A DNA stretch of 64,000 nt from Thermodesulfovibrionia bacterium (GCA_030646035.1 JAUSMY010000010.1:62001-126000), one strand, 5' to 3'. Shown: positions 1-9,250, counted from the first letter of the stretch. Program-made: numbers and translations. The notes: a model not told the origin generated them from the sequence alone.

Positions 1-537
1 ACCCTTAATTTTCAATAGATCCGGGACATTGATATTCAGCAGAGTATCTTTAGGCAGCCCTTTTTTTAGAACTATCCCTGCAAATTTAACCGCAATGTCA
101 GCCGCCTGCCTGAACCTTGAAGGTTTTATATTCAAGTCCCCATTGCTCTGAGGGTCGATAGCTAATGATATTGCGATAGAAGGTATGCCGAGAAGCGTAG
201 CCTCCATTGCGGCAGCCACGGTACCGGAGTAAGTGACATCATCCCCAAGGTTTCCGCCGTGGTTTATCCCGGAAACAAGTATATCCGGCTTCCGGGGAAG
301 AAGCTTGTTAACACCAATGATAACGCAGTCGGTAGGAGTGCCGTTGATTGAAAATTTCTTCTTGCCTGTCTTTGCGGACTTAAGCGGCCTGTGAAGTGTC
401 AGCGCATGTGCAACCGCGCTCTGCTCTGAATCAGGAGCAACGATATAAACATCGCCTGCGGCTTCAAGAGCCTTTGCAAGGGCTTTGATCCCGGCAGAAG
501 AGATGCCGTCATCGTTTGTTACAAGAATAAGAGGCAT
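1..537 (-). CDS. surE: 5'/3'-nucleotidase SurE (partial, C-terminus outside window)
   Basis: SurE is a metal-dependent nucleoside 5'/3'-monophosphatase of the stationary-phase survival family. The N-terminus reads MPLILVTNDDGI, the hallmark of the family with the two metal-binding aspartates at residues 8 and 9. It is followed by the conserved segments VAPDSEQSA and VSGINHGGNLGDDVTYSGTV, the latter covering the Asn of the metal site. Translation starts at the ATG at 537-535 and stays open for 179 codons to the window edge, so about a third of a normal 250-residue protein is missing. It lies 51 bases downstream of the GGDEF gene on the same strand. Identification is strong; the function of the missing end cannot be judged. 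Confidence 0.93.
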   Translation of the reverse strand, partial: MPLILVTNDDGISSAGIKALAKALEAAGDVYIVAPDSEQSAVAHALTLHRPLKSAKTGKKKFSINGTPTDCVIIGVNKLLPRKPDILVSGINHGGNLGDDVTYSGTVAAAMEATLLGIPSIAISLAIDPQSNGDLNIKPSRFRQAADIAVKFAGIVLKKGLPKDTLLNINVPDLLKIKG

Positions 538-588
538 GAGTTATTTTATCAGATAAGATGTATTACTTCAGAAAAATCAAAGAGGCAT

Positions 589-1806
589 TTATGATGCAGC
601 CATGTCACCTGAATGGCAAACATGGTTCCTGCCTGATGACCTTGCTTTATTCAATGCCTTGTCAGCGCTGATTATTACAGATTTCCAGTTGGTGATATGT
701 TCTTTATCAAAGGCAGAAACTCCGCAGCTCATGGTTAATATCCCGCCGTCAGCGCCTTTGTGCTCGATTTTAAGAGACTCGATATCTCTTCTGAGCCTTT
801 CAGCGACAAATGCCGTCTCCTTCAGGTTCTGATGACTGGCGATGATCAGGATCTCCCTGCCGCCTCTCCTGAAGACATCATCTGAATACCTGAGAGAGTT
901 GTTTATTCTGTCGGCTGCAAATTTGATAATATTGTTTCCCTGAACATGGCCGTATGAATTCACATAGTTGTCAAAATCATCGATATCACAAATTATGATC
1001 CCGTAATTTTGCCCATATCTGCTATATTTATGGTGTATCTTCTTTATCGCATTATACAGATCTATCGATGTGCTTGTCGTTATCAGGGGATCGGTATAAA
1101 CAATCTGAGAGCAGCGAAAAGCGATCCCGAAAAAAGCGCCCTCTGCAATAAGTTTAAATCCGTCTTCAGCAATGCGGAGCCACATGCTGACCGAATCTGC
1201 CAATGAACTATCTTTAATAAGAAAGAAGATAATATCGTCCCTGTTTGTTATTACATCCAGCAGGATCATTATGTAGAGAAAAGTGAAGGCCCATTTCAGA
1301 TAAGGCAAAGCAGACACATATTTTTTTAATCCGTCACGGTAATGATAGATCACAAACATGCCTGTCAAGCCATACAATAAAATGATAAGGTCATCGATCC
1401 TGTCAGTAAATCCGGTTTCAATTAGCTGCAGAACCTCATGAATAAGATAATCCATATTCTCATGTATCTCAAATAACTCATCAAAGGCAAGAAATAGAAA
1501 ACCAAGTGAGATGAACAACCATACTAGATGCTTTGCCTTCAGGACACGAATATTGAAAGATACCTCATGGATCCTGAATATTCCCCAGGAGTATCCTGAA
1601 ACGGCAAGCAGTTGAATAAAGGAGAAACCCGTAAGAAGCTCGCCTTCCATAAAAGGCTTTTCTATATCTCCGACAGACTTTCCATAGATAACAGCTACAA
1701 TTACGGCAATGACCTCAAATAAGAGGATGTAGACAAAACGACGGTGCATCGATATTGCGTGGATCGAAACGTTTCTGTCTGATGAAAAGTCTATCCGGGT
1801 TTTCAT
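589..1806 (-). CDS. Membrane protein with degenerate GGDEF domain (GGREI)
   Basis: Six or so hydrophobic segments (roughly residues 23-41, 57-75, 93-110, 136-155, 168-185 and 218-232) precede a GGDEF domain at about residues 240-395. The domain keeps the first metal-binding Asp (CDIDDF, D274), the GHVQGN segment and the RYSD inhibitory site (R306-D309). The signature is G315-G316-R317-E318-I319 in place of GG(D/E)EF. In characterised diguanylate cyclases the acidic third residue is needed for metal binding and catalysis, so cyclase activity is doubtful. With the I-site intact, a c-di-GMP-binding receptor role is a reasonable inference. There is no EAL domain. A membrane segment contains an acidic/His motif (AFDELFEIHE, about 107-116) of unknown purpose. 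It sits divergently from the MFS gene. Confidence 0.85.
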   Translation of the reverse strand: MKTRIDFSSDRNVSIHAISMHRRFVYILLFEVIAVIVAVIYGKSVGDIEKPFMEGELLTGFSFIQLLAVSGYSWGIFRIHEVSFNIRVLKAKHLVWLFISLGFLFLAFDELFEIHENMDYLIHEVLQLIETGFTDRIDDLIILLYGLTGMFVIYHYRDGLKKYVSALPYLKWAFTFLYIMILLDVITNRDDIIFFLIKDSSLADSVSMWLRIAEDGFKLIAEGAFFGIAFRCSQIVYTDPLITTSTSIDLYNAIKKIHHKYSRYGQNYGIIICDIDDFDNYVNSYGHVQGNNIIKFAADRINNSLRYSDDVFRRGGREILIIASHQNLKETAFVAERLRRDIESLKIEHKGADGGILTMSCGVSAFDKEHITNWKSVIISADKALNKARSSGRNHVCHSGDMAAS

Positions 1807-1879
1807 ATGTGAAAAGAAAATAAACCAGCTGCTTTTTTATTTATTATATACTATATCAAAGTGCCTGCAACCATGGGTT

Positions 1880-3037
1880 ATGTTAAATAAAAAAAAGACG
1901 ATCATTCCGCTTTTATCATGGGCATCATTCGATTTTGCCGAAACGATCTTTTCCGCAAACATCCTCTCTGTCTTCTTCCCTCTCTGGCTTACGAAGGTGC
2001 TCGGGGGGCAGCCTTATCACTACAGCTATGTATATTCAGCTTCATTGTTCGTCTCTGTCATCATGGCAATATACATAGGAAGATATGCAGATAAGAATGC
2101 AGCCAGAAAACCTCTCTTTCTTGCTTCGGTTGCACTTTCTGCCTCGGGGCTCGTCATCCTTTCAAGATGCAGCACATTATATTCAGCCCTTACGGCATTC
2201 TTCTTTGTGAATCTCTTTTACCAGCAGAGCCTTGTTCTTTACAACTCTCTGCTTACCTCGGTATCAGATGAAGAGAACAACTCATTCTCTTCCGGAATAG
2301 GCGTGGGCATCGGCTATGTCGGAGGAGCAGTAGGCCTTTTCCTCATATCAAAGTTCAGCTCAACCGAGACATCGGCTTTCCTGTTCGTTGCTGCAGCATT
2401 TTTCATATTCTCGCTTCCAACAGGTTTTTATGTGAAGGAAAAACCGGTAAAGGCTATTAACGGCGTATCTGTAAGAAGCATACTCAAAGACAGGAAATTT
2501 CTGTTATTTATATTGTCCTGCCTCTTTCTTACAGAGGCAGCCCATACGATAATAATCTTCATGTCAATATATCTGGACAAGGTCTATAATATGGACCGCC
2601 AGGGCATTGTAGTTGTTATCGCAACGGCTGCAATTGTCAGTGCTGCCGGTTCGCCGCTGATAGGCAAGCTATCTGACAGGGTCGGAGCAAAGAAAGTATT
2701 TAGTATGCTCTTCCCTGCCTGGGCGCTCGCTTTCTGCATATTCCCCTTTATCCCCAAAATATTAGTTTATGTAATGGGAATAACATTCGGGCTTCTGCTG
2801 GGAGCGGTCTGGACAACTATCCGGCCTGTGCTTATTGAAATATCGCCGAAAGAAGAAGTAGCCACGCGCTTTGCGTTCCTTTCCATATCAGAAAGGATGG
2901 CAGCTATCATAGGGCCTATATGGTGGACTTTTATTGGCCAGATTGTTGATTACAAAACTGCGACATTAAGCCTGGCAATATTTCCTCTGATCGGGTGGCT
3001 GATATTCAGTCTTCACAAAAAAGCGTCTCTGCATTAA
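1880..3037 (+). CDS. MFS transporter, UMF1/Atg22-like
   Basis: A 385-residue inner-membrane permease with about 12 hydrophobic segments. The opening SWASFDFAETIFSANI resembles the WxxYDxANSxF-type start of the UMF1/Atg22-like branch of the major facilitator superfamily. Two loop motifs of MFS type are visible: GRYADKNAARKP after TM2 and GKLSDRVGAKKV in the second half. The length is slightly short for the family. The substrate cannot be predicted; relatives of Atg22 export amino acids from yeast vacuoles, but bacterial members are mostly uncharacterised. It is a stand-alone gene divergent from the GGDEF gene. The ATG at 1880 has no clear ribosome binding site. Confidence 0.75.
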   Translation: MLNKKKTIIPLLSWASFDFAETIFSANILSVFFPLWLTKVLGGQPYHYSYVYSASLFVSVIMAIYIGRYADKNAARKPLFLASVALSASGLVILSRCSTLYSALTAFFFVNLFYQQSLVLYNSLLTSVSDEENNSFSSGIGVGIGYVGGAVGLFLISKFSSTETSAFLFVAAAFFIFSLPTGFYVKEKPVKAINGVSVRSILKDRKFLLFILSCLFLTEAAHTIIIFMSIYLDKVYNMDRQGIVVVIATAAIVSAAGSPLIGKLSDRVGAKKVFSMLFPAWALAFCIFPFIPKILVYVMGITFGLLLGAVWTTIRPVLIEISPKEEVATRFAFLSISERMAAIIGPIWWTFIGQIVDYKTATLSLAIFPLIGWLIFSLHKKASLH

Positions 3038-3118
3038 CAGTTTATTGATTTTTTTTTATCTCTGATTTAAAATAACCTCCAATGTTGCTATATGAAACAT
3101 TATGAAACATCATTAATT

Positions 3119-3141
3119 TTAAAAAATTCAAAATTTTTTAA
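3119..3141. repeat. AT-only perfect hairpin before the TauE/SafE gene
   Basis: Nine bases at 3119-3127 (TTAAAAAAT) are exactly complementary to 3133-3141 (ATTTTTTAA) around a five-base loop. The structure ends just before the AGAAAGGA ribosome binding site that supports the start at 3155. It could affect initiation of the downstream gene, or it could be a chance product of A/T runs. Confidence 0.3.
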
Positions 3142-3154
3142 CAGAAAGGATAAA

Positions 3155-4123
3155 ATGCTAAAGAAGATTTTTAAGTACTCAAAGATTTTTTTGCCGTTGC
3201 TACTTCTTTCAGTTTTGGCAGTTGGTGTTGCAGATGTGTTTGCCGCACATCCTCAGGAAGCGGTTGCCGTGACCTCGCAGCATGCCTGGTGGTTCTGGCC
3301 ATTGATCCTGCTGGTCCTCTCATTTTTCCTCGGTGTCTTCGCTGTTCTTGCAGGTGTCGGAGGCGGCGTTCTGTATGTGCCTATCGTCAGCGGATTTCTG
3401 CCGTTCCATCTTGATTTCGTAAGAGGCGCAGGATTGATAGTTGCTCTTGCAGGAGCCCTTGCCGCAGGCCCGGGCCTGCTCAGAAAAGGTATGGCTGACC
3501 TTAGACTGGCAATGCCGATGGCGCTCATTGCATCTTCCAGCGCTATAGTCGGCGCCATGATAGGCCTTGCTCTGCCGACAAACATCGTGCAGACAATGCT
3601 TGGAGTTACCATACTTCTTATCGTTGTCATTATCATCATGGCTAAAAAATCAGAATACCCTAATGTTCAAAAGCCTGATAAGCTCTCTCAGTCATTAAGG
3701 ATCATGGGCGTCTATTATGAGCCGACCTTAAAAGAGGAAGTCAACTGGAAGATACACAGGACTGCGACAGGTTTAATGCTCTTCGTTATCATAGGCGTAA
3801 TGGCAGGCATGTTCGGTCTTGGCGCAGGATGGGCGAATGTCCCGGTGCTTAACCTTGTTCTGGGCGCCCCTATTAAAATATCAGTTGCAACAAGCAAATT
3901 CCTTTTATCAATAACCGATACATCAGCCGCCTGGATATATCTGAATAACGGCGCAGTGCTCCCTATGATGGTAGTGCCTTCTGTCATAGGCATAATGCTC
4001 GGCTCACTCGTCGGTGTCAGGGTGCTTGCTGTTACAAAGCCCAAGGTGATCAGGATAATGGTTATAGTAGTTCTCGGAATTGCCGGTATTAAAGCGCTTA
4101 CTAAAGGCTTGGGAATAGGCTAA
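3155..4123 (+). CDS. TauE/SafE (TSUP) family anion permease
   Basis: A 322-residue membrane protein of the TSUP family, whose members export sulfite, sulfoacetate or related organosulfur anions. Both family repeats are visible: LAGVGGGVLYVPIV near residues 65-78 and MFGLGAGWANVPVL in the second half. The hydrophilic linker between them is long (about residues 165-205). An N-terminal hydrophobic stretch ending FAAHP looks like a signal segment. The reading frame extends back to an ATG at 3092, but only the ATG at 3155 has a ribosome binding site (AGAAAGGA at 3143-3150), so I start there. It is followed by a small membrane protein and a Usp gene on the same strand, likely one unit. Sulfite or sulfonate export is inferred from family only. 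Confidence 0.85.
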   Translation: MLKKIFKYSKIFLPLLLLSVLAVGVADVFAAHPQEAVAVTSQHAWWFWPLILLVLSFFLGVFAVLAGVGGGVLYVPIVSGFLPFHLDFVRGAGLIVALAGALAAGPGLLRKGMADLRLAMPMALIASSSAIVGAMIGLALPTNIVQTMLGVTILLIVVIIIMAKKSEYPNVQKPDKLSQSLRIMGVYYEPTLKEEVNWKIHRTATGLMLFVIIGVMAGMFGLGAGWANVPVLNLVLGAPIKISVATSKFLLSITDTSAAWIYLNNGAVLPMMVVPSVIGIMLGSLVGVRVLAVTKPKVIRIMVIVVLGIAGIKALTKGLGIG

Positions 4124-4170
4124 TAACAACTAATTAATTAAAGCAATAGATCATTAATAAGGGGGATTAT

Positions 4171-4587
4171 ATGGCTACGGAAGCGACAGAAGAACAAGTA
4201 ATATATGCAAACATTCTTAACAAGGGTATGATCGTGGGCCTCATAGGGCTCGTTGTCTCATTTACCGTATACGCTTTAGGCATATTAGAACCGATAATCC
4301 CTATTGATCAGGTACAGAACTATTGGAATCTTCCGGGCGGCGTTGCGGAATATCTGGAAAAAACCGGCATACATACCGGCTGGGCATGGGCAGGGAATCT
4401 CAATCACGGCGATATGCTCAACTTTCTTCCTATAGCTTTTCTTTCATTCCTTACGATTATCTGCTACCTCGCTATTCTTCCCGGGCTTATCCGCAAGAAG
4501 GATACAGCTTACATAATATTTGCGATAATCGAGGTAATCGTCCTCGCCGGAGCTTCATCAGGACTGCTTAACGCAGGAGGCCACTAA
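4171..4587 (+). CDS. Small membrane protein of unknown function
   Basis: A 138-residue protein with three or four predicted membrane segments (about residues 20-40, 85-105, 112-132). A long middle loop carries a Trp- and Gly-rich stretch (WAWAGNLNHGDMLNF). I do not recognise a named family. A good ribosome binding site (AAGGGGGA near 4158-4165) precedes the ATG. Its place between the TauE/SafE permease and the Usp gene, with a one-base gap to the latter, suggests a permease accessory or a paired membrane component. The conserved-looking His in NHGD and the DMLNF segment would be the residues to examine. Confidence 0.7.
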   Translation: MATEATEEQVIYANILNKGMIVGLIGLVVSFTVYALGILEPIIPIDQVQNYWNLPGGVAEYLEKTGIHTGWAWAGNLNHGDMLNFLPIAFLSFLTIICYLAILPGLIRKKDTAYIIFAIIEVIVLAGASSGLLNAGGH

Positions 4588-4588
4588 T

Positions 4589-5035
4589 ATGATAGACGCA
4601 TGTCCCATAACCGGATTGAAAAACATTCTTATAGCATTTGACGGCTCGGCCTCCAGCGAAAAGGCGCTGCATGAAGCGATCAACCTTGCTAAATCATGCG
4701 GCACAAAACTCCACATTATGACTGTCGTCGAGGTCAATGAAGAGTATGAGGCGCTTGCGCCAAAGCTCGTGGAGAAGTCGGACAACGAGGCAAAAACGTT
4801 CCTCGATGCTGCAAAGAGCTGCGCTGAGCGCGAAAAGGTTTCATGCAGCATCATTGTGCACCGCGGTGAAGATGCTGCCCACTTCATTGTTGAAGAAGCG
4901 GAAAGGCTCAAGGCTGACATGATAGTCATGGGCAAACACGGCAGGAAAAAAGGGCTCAGAAGGCTCCTTATCGGCAGCGTCACAGAAAAGGTGATCTCCC
5001 ACGCCGGCTGCAAGGTACTGATCGTACCGAACTAA
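4589..5035 (+). CDS. Universal stress protein (UspA family)
   Basis: A 148-residue soluble Usp-fold protein. It opens with the typical NILIAFDGSASSEKAL strand-helix (residues about 11-26). It ends with an ATP-binding-type loop, GKHG followed by GSVTEKVI. The spacing between the second and third glycines is ten residues where the usual ATP-binding pattern has nine, so nucleotide binding is likely but not certain. A strong ribosome binding site (GCAGGAGG) lies inside the end of the preceding gene, which indicates translational coupling with the membrane protein and the TSUP permease. The role is probably stress-linked regulation or nucleotide sensing for that transport unit; this last point is inference. 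Confidence 0.9.
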   Translation: MIDACPITGLKNILIAFDGSASSEKALHEAINLAKSCGTKLHIMTVVEVNEEYEALAPKLVEKSDNEAKTFLDAAKSCAEREKVSCSIIVHRGEDAAHFIVEEAERLKADMIVMGKHGRKKGLRRLLIGSVTEKVISHAGCKVLIVPN

Positions 5036-5066
5036 ACTGCAATACCAATAATAATTTCAGATCCGG

Positions 5067-5097
5067 AAATGCCCCGTTCATCGGGGCATTTTTTTTG
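5067..5097 (+). terminator. Rho-independent terminator after usp
   Basis: The stem AAATGCCCCG / CGGGGCATTT closes around the loop TTCAT and is followed directly by a run of T. It separates the TauE/SafE-usp unit from the antiporter gene. Confidence 0.9.
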
Positions 5098-5132
5098 CTA
5101 TAATCTCACTAACGCAAAGGAGGGCTCAATCT

Positions 5133-6413
5133 GTGATGATCATGACAGCAGTAATTTTCGTGCTCTGCTATGCGATGATCGCGCTTGAGTACCCCCTCAA
5201 GATAAACAAGTCTGCCACAGCTCTGATAGCTGCCGGACTGATGTGGACAATGTACTCCTTTGCAAGCCCGCTGGGCGTGGAAGGAGTAACCGGCCAGCTC
5301 ACTGAAAAGCTTGCCGAGACAGCTGCCATCGTATTCTTCCTTATCGGCGCCATGACCATCGTCGAGGTGACCGATGCCCACGGCGGTTTTGAGGTCATCA
5401 CCTCACGCATTAAGGCAACCAAGCTGACAAGCCTGCTCTGGATCATCGGCTTCATTACTTTCTTTTTGTCTGCCGTTCTTGACAATATGACGACGACCAT
5501 CGTGATGGTCGCCCTTATGAAACGCCTTCTCAATGACAGTAAACAGCGAATCTTTTTCGCAGGCATTATAGTAATTGCCGCCAATGCCGGCGGCGCCTGG
5601 TCCCCTATCGGCGATGTGACCACAACCATGCTCTGGATCGGCGGACAGATCACAACAGGCAATATTATAAAAGGTGTATTCATTGCTTCGATTATCAATA
5701 TGGTGGTTCCGCTTATTATCGCCTCCTTTATGCTCAAAGGAAACATCGTGCCTCTCCAAAAGACTGAAAACAGCTTAGTTGCCGCCTCTCAGTTCGAAAA
5801 GAATCTGATGTTCTTTATGGGCATGGGCTGCCTTATCTTCGTTCCGGTCTTCAAGGCTATTACGCATCTGCCTCCATACCTCGGTATCCTGCTGTCCCTC
5901 GGTGTGCTTTGGCTGGTTGGGGAACTTCTGCATCGCAACAAACCTGAAGAGGATTTCGAGCGCCTCACATTGACCAGAGCACTCAAACGCATTGATATGG
6001 CATCAGTGATCTTCTTTATCGGTATCCTGCTTGCCGTGGCTGCCCTTTCTGCCAACGGCATGCTCCCTGCGCTGGCCCAATGGCTTGATCTCAAACTCGG
6101 CAACCAGTCTATGATCGTCATTATCATCGGCCTTGTCTCCGCCATTGTTGATAACATTCCTCTGGTGGCAGCTTCCATGGGTATGTATCCGCTTGCACAG
6201 TTCCCGGCAGACTCATTTATCTGGGAGTTTTTGACCTACTGCGCCGGTACCGGTGGTTCTATCCTGATCATTGGCTCAGCTGCCGGTGTGGCTGCAATGG
6301 GGCTTGAAAAGATCGAGTTCTTCTGGTACGCCCGCCGCATCGGCCCGCTCGCACTGATCGGATATCTATCCGGCGCGGCAGCTTATATTATCCAATACAA
6401 CTTGTTACACTGA
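5133..6413 (+). CDS. nhaD: NhaD-type Na+/H+ antiporter
   Basis: A 426-residue permease of the ion-transporter superfamily with about 11-12 membrane segments. The segment NMTTTIVMVALMKRL and the following AANAGGAWSPIGDVTTTMLW match the NhaD/ArsB-like core, where polar residues in broken helices bind the cation. The second-half counterpart is SAIVDNIPLVAASMGMYPL, followed by GTGGSILIIGSAAGVAAMG. NhaD proteins exchange internal Na+ or Li+ for protons. An excellent ribosome binding site (AAAGGAGGG at 5116-5124) lies eight bases before the GTG at 5133; the ATG at 5136 is an equally possible start. It is alone between the terminator and xerC, although the ten-base gap to xerC suggests co-transcription. 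Confidence 0.88.
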   Translation: MMIMTAVIFVLCYAMIALEYPLKINKSATALIAAGLMWTMYSFASPLGVEGVTGQLTEKLAETAAIVFFLIGAMTIVEVTDAHGGFEVITSRIKATKLTSLLWIIGFITFFLSAVLDNMTTTIVMVALMKRLLNDSKQRIFFAGIIVIAANAGGAWSPIGDVTTTMLWIGGQITTGNIIKGVFIASIINMVVPLIIASFMLKGNIVPLQKTENSLVAASQFEKNLMFFMGMGCLIFVPVFKAITHLPPYLGILLSLGVLWLVGELLHRNKPEEDFERLTLTRALKRIDMASVIFFIGILLAVAALSANGMLPALAQWLDLKLGNQSMIVIIIGLVSAIVDNIPLVAASMGMYPLAQFPADSFIWEFLTYCAGTGGSILIIGSAAGVAAMGLEKIEFFWYARRIGPLALIGYLSGAAAYIIQYNLLH

Positions 6414-6422
6414 GCTATTGAA

Positions 6423-7301
6423 TTGAAAATCGATATTGAAAATTTCAAAAACTATTTAAAGGCTGAGATCAATGTATCCCCGCACACTCTCAGGGCATAC
6501 ACAAAAGACCTGGAAGAGTTTCTCTCTTTTGTTGATAAAAGACCAAAAGAGATAGACAATCTTGACATCAGGAGTTTTCTTGCTGCACTTCATCAGAAGA
6601 AGCTGAAAAAGACATCCATCGCAAGAAAGCTTGCTACAATAAGAAGCTACTTTAAATTCCTCCACAGGGAAGGATACGTAAAGCATAACCCGGCAAAGCT
6701 CGTTGCAACACCAAAGATACCAAAGAAACTGCCGCGGTTCCTGTCAGTTGATGAGGTCTTCTCTCTTGTAGACGCCCCCGTCGGGGAAACCTTCAAGGCG
6801 ACAAGAGACAAGGCCATCTTTGAACTTCTCTACTCTTGCGGGCTCAGGATATCTGAACTGACATCGCTGGATATAGGCGATCTCGATATCAAGGAATCGC
6901 TTATAAGGGTCAAGGGAAAAGGCAGAAAGGAGAGGATCGTCCCGGTAGGCGCAAAAGCCCTGGACTCTATTAACAACTATCTTCCTGAAAGGGTATCGGT
7001 CAAGAAAAAAACAGAAGCGCTATTTCTTAACAGCCGCGGCGGAAGATTAACGCAGAGAAGCGTCAGCCGCCTGCTGATAGAGTACAGCAGAACGATAAAC
7101 CTCATCGGCCAGATCAGCCCTCATGTTTTGAGGCACACATTTGCAACTCACATGCTCCACGGAGGCGCGGATCTCAGGACCATACAGGAACTTCTGGGCC
7201 ACTCGTCGTTATCATCCACTCAAATATATACTCATGTAGATAATGTTCATCTTGCGGAAGTCTATGACAATGCTCATCCGCTTGCAAAGAAGAAGAGATG
7301 A
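6423..7301 (+). CDS. xerC: Tyrosine recombinase XerC (CodV-like)
   Basis: A 292-residue site-specific recombinase that resolves chromosome dimers at dif. The N-terminal SAM-like core-binding domain covers about residues 1-90. The catalytic domain has the full set: R142 (CGLRISEL), K166 (VKGKGRKER), H234 and R237 (SPHVLRHTF), H260 (LLGHSSL) and the nucleophile Y269 (TQIYTHV). The start is a TTG with no strong ribosome binding site, so coupling to the upstream gene is likely. The order recombinase-hslV-hslU matches the codV-clpQ-clpY arrangement known from Bacillus and other phyla. That supports a housekeeping Xer protein and argues against a mobile-element integrase. XerC versus XerD cannot be told with certainty. 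Confidence 0.92.
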   Translation: MKIDIENFKNYLKAEINVSPHTLRAYTKDLEEFLSFVDKRPKEIDNLDIRSFLAALHQKKLKKTSIARKLATIRSYFKFLHREGYVKHNPAKLVATPKIPKKLPRFLSVDEVFSLVDAPVGETFKATRDKAIFELLYSCGLRISELTSLDIGDLDIKESLIRVKGKGRKERIVPVGAKALDSINNYLPERVSVKKKTEALFLNSRGGRLTQRSVSRLLIEYSRTINLIGQISPHVLRHTFATHMLHGGADLRTIQELLGHSSLSSTQIYTHVDNVHLAEVYDNAHPLAKKKR

Positions 7302-7335
7302 TAATATAATACGTTTTCACTAAATGGAGAGATAA

Positions 7336-7869
7336 ATGTTTAAGGGAACAACCATACTGTGTGTAAGAAAGAAAGATAAGGTCGCAATGGGCGGCGACGG
7401 GCAGGTGACCTTTGGCCAGACCATATTAAAACACAATGCAAAAAAGGTCAGAAAGATGTACAACGACAATGTGCTTGCGGGCTTTGCCGGCGCTACTGCC
7501 GACGCGTTTACCCTATTTGAAAAGTTTGAGACAAAGCTGGAGACCTACAGGGGCAATATCAAAAGGGCTGCTGTTGAGCTGGCAAAAGACTGGAGGACTG
7601 ACAAGATATTGAGACGTCTTGAAGCCCTTCTCATTGTCGCTGACAAAGACCACACATTTATTATCTCAGGAACCGGTGATGTGATAGAGCCTGATGACGG
7701 CATAGCTGCTATCGGTTCCGGAGGGCCGTATGCGCTGGCAGCGGCAAAGGCTCTTATAGATAATTCAAAACTGGAACCGAGCAAGATCGTCGCAGAGGCG
7801 ATGAAGATAACAGCAAATATCTGCATATACACAAATGACGCAATCAATATAGAGGAACTTAATGGATAA
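7336..7869 (+). CDS. hslV: ATP-dependent protease peptidase subunit HslV
   Basis: The 177-residue proteolytic subunit of the HslUV (ClpYQ) protease, an N-terminal-nucleophile hydrolase with a beta-subunit proteasome fold. The protein starts [12 protein letters not shown]. By alignment with E. coli HslV, whose mature enzyme starts at the Thr after Met, the nucleophile should be T5, leaving a four-residue propeptide to be removed. Other conserved blocks are [38 protein letters not shown] and ICIYTND. The GGAGAG ribosome binding site supports the ATG. Its last eight bases overlap hslU, so both subunits are translationally coupled. Confidence 0.97.
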   Translation: MFKGTTILCVRKKDKVAMGGDGQVTFGQTILKHNAKKVRKMYNDNVLAGFAGATADAFTLFEKFETKLETYRGNIKRAAVELAKDWRTDKILRRLEALLIVADKDHTFIISGTGDVIEPDDGIAAIGSGGPYALAAAKALIDNSKLEPSKIVAEAMKITANICIYTNDAINIEELNG

Positions 7870-9220
7870 TCTTACCCCCAAGAAGATAGTTGAAGAACTG
7901 GATAAATATATAATCGGCCAGGACAAGGCTAAAAAAGCCGTGGCGATAGCCATGAGAAACCGCTGGAGAAGGCAGCGTCTCCCCGCAGACCTTAAGGATG
8001 AAGTGATGCCGAAAAATATCCTTATGATAGGGCCTACCGGTGTTGGAAAGACCGAGATAGCAAGAAGGCTTGCAAAACTGGCAGACGCGCCCTTTGTCAA
8101 AGTCGAGGCCTCCAAGTTCACTGAGGTCGGATATGTAGGCAGAGACGTTGAATCAATGGTCAGGGATCTTGCCGGATTGGGTGTCAACATGGTAAAAGCA
8201 GAGCAGATGGAGAGCGTACAGGAAAAGGCTAAATCACTTGCTGAAGAGAGGGTGCTTGACCTCCTGCTGCCGCAGCCCAGGCCCGTAAAAAATACTCAAG
8301 TTGATGCCAATCCCGAATCAGAAGAAGACAAAAAAGCCAAATATAATGAGACACGTGAAAAACTGAGGGCTCAGCTGCGTGAAGGCAATCTGGATGAAAG
8401 GTATATTGACCTTGAGGTCCGCGAAAAGGCAATGCCTTTCGGGGTCATCTCTAACATCGGCATGGATGATCTTGAGATCAACCTGAAAGAGATGTTAGGG
8501 AATTTTCTCCCTGAAAAGCCAAAACGCAAGAAGGTACAGGTCAAGGAGGCGCTTCAGATCATTATACAGGATGAAGCACACAATCTCATAGATATGGACA
8601 AGGCTGTGCAGGAAGCGATACAGAGAACCGAGCAGAACGGGATCATATTTATAGATGAAATTGACAAGATAGCTTCTAAAGGTTCCTCTCACGGGCCTGA
8701 TGTGTCACGCGAAGGCGTGCAGAGAGACCTTCTGCCGATAGTTGAAGGCTCTACGGTCAATACAAAACACGGAGCTGTCAGGACAGACCATATACTTTTT
8801 ATCGCAGCCGGCGCATTCAGCGCGGCAAAGCCTTCCGACCTTCTTCCTGAACTTCAGGGGCGCTTCCCGATAAGGGCTGAACTTGACGCGCTCGGAAAAG
8901 AAGAGTTTCTGAGAATCCTCATGGAGCCTAAAAATGCCTTGATAAAGCAGTATGTAGCTTTGATTGCTACTGAAGGCATAAATATCAATTTCACAAAAGA
9001 CGGTGTCAAAGAGATAGCATCGATCGCCGCCATAGTCAATGAAAAAACCGAACAGATAGGCGCAAGAAGGCTTCACACAGTACTTGAAAAACTGCTTGAA
9101 GACATATCATTTAATGCCCCTGACATGGAAAAGAAAGAAGTGACCATCAACGCAAAGTATGTCAAGGATAAATTAGGCGCTATCATTAAGGATGAGGACC
9201 TTAGCAGATATATACTGTAA
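7862..9220 (+). CDS. hslU: ATP-dependent protease ATPase subunit HslU
   Basis: A 452-residue AAA+ unfoldase that feeds substrates into HslV. Walker A is GPTGVGKT at residues 57-64, Walker B IIFIDEID lies near residue 265, and the C-terminal sensor region has [17 protein letters not shown]. The family-specific intermediate domain spans about residues 110-240. The C-terminus ends LSRYIL, the usual tail that inserts into HslV to activate it. It overlaps hslV by eight bases. The length and all motifs are normal for the family. Confidence 0.97.
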   Translation: MDNLTPKKIVEELDKYIIGQDKAKKAVAIAMRNRWRRQRLPADLKDEVMPKNILMIGPTGVGKTEIARRLAKLADAPFVKVEASKFTEVGYVGRDVESMVRDLAGLGVNMVKAEQMESVQEKAKSLAEERVLDLLLPQPRPVKNTQVDANPESEEDKKAKYNETREKLRAQLREGNLDERYIDLEVREKAMPFGVISNIGMDDLEINLKEMLGNFLPEKPKRKKVQVKEALQIIIQDEAHNLIDMDKAVQEAIQRTEQNGIIFIDEIDKIASKGSSHGPDVSREGVQRDLLPIVEGSTVNTKHGAVRTDHILFIAAGAFSAAKPSDLLPELQGRFPIRAELDALGKEEFLRILMEPKNALIKQYVALIATEGININFTKDGVKEIASIAAIVNEKTEQIGARRLHTVLEKLLEDISFNAPDMEKKEVTINAKYVKDKLGAIIKDEDLSRYIL

Positions 9221-9231
9221 CCTTTTCTCAT

Positions 9232-9250
9232 GCAGTGTTTCACTGCTTTC
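9232..9250 (+). terminator. Weak hairpin after hslU
   Basis: GCAGTG and CACTGC form a six-base stem with a TTT loop, followed by a short pyrimidine stretch (TTTCAACTTTCC). It may terminate the hsl transcript, but the T run is poor. Confidence 0.35.

Noticed and set aside
5168-5746. Long open frame antisense to the antiporter gene
   Set aside because: It is a shadow of the well-supported NhaD frame, with no ribosome binding site and low-complexity, basic composition.
6423-7301. Tyrosine recombinase as an integrase marking a mobile element
   Set aside because: It sits in the conserved xerC-hslV-hslU order, has the size and motifs of a Xer protein, and no attachment site or phage gene is nearby.
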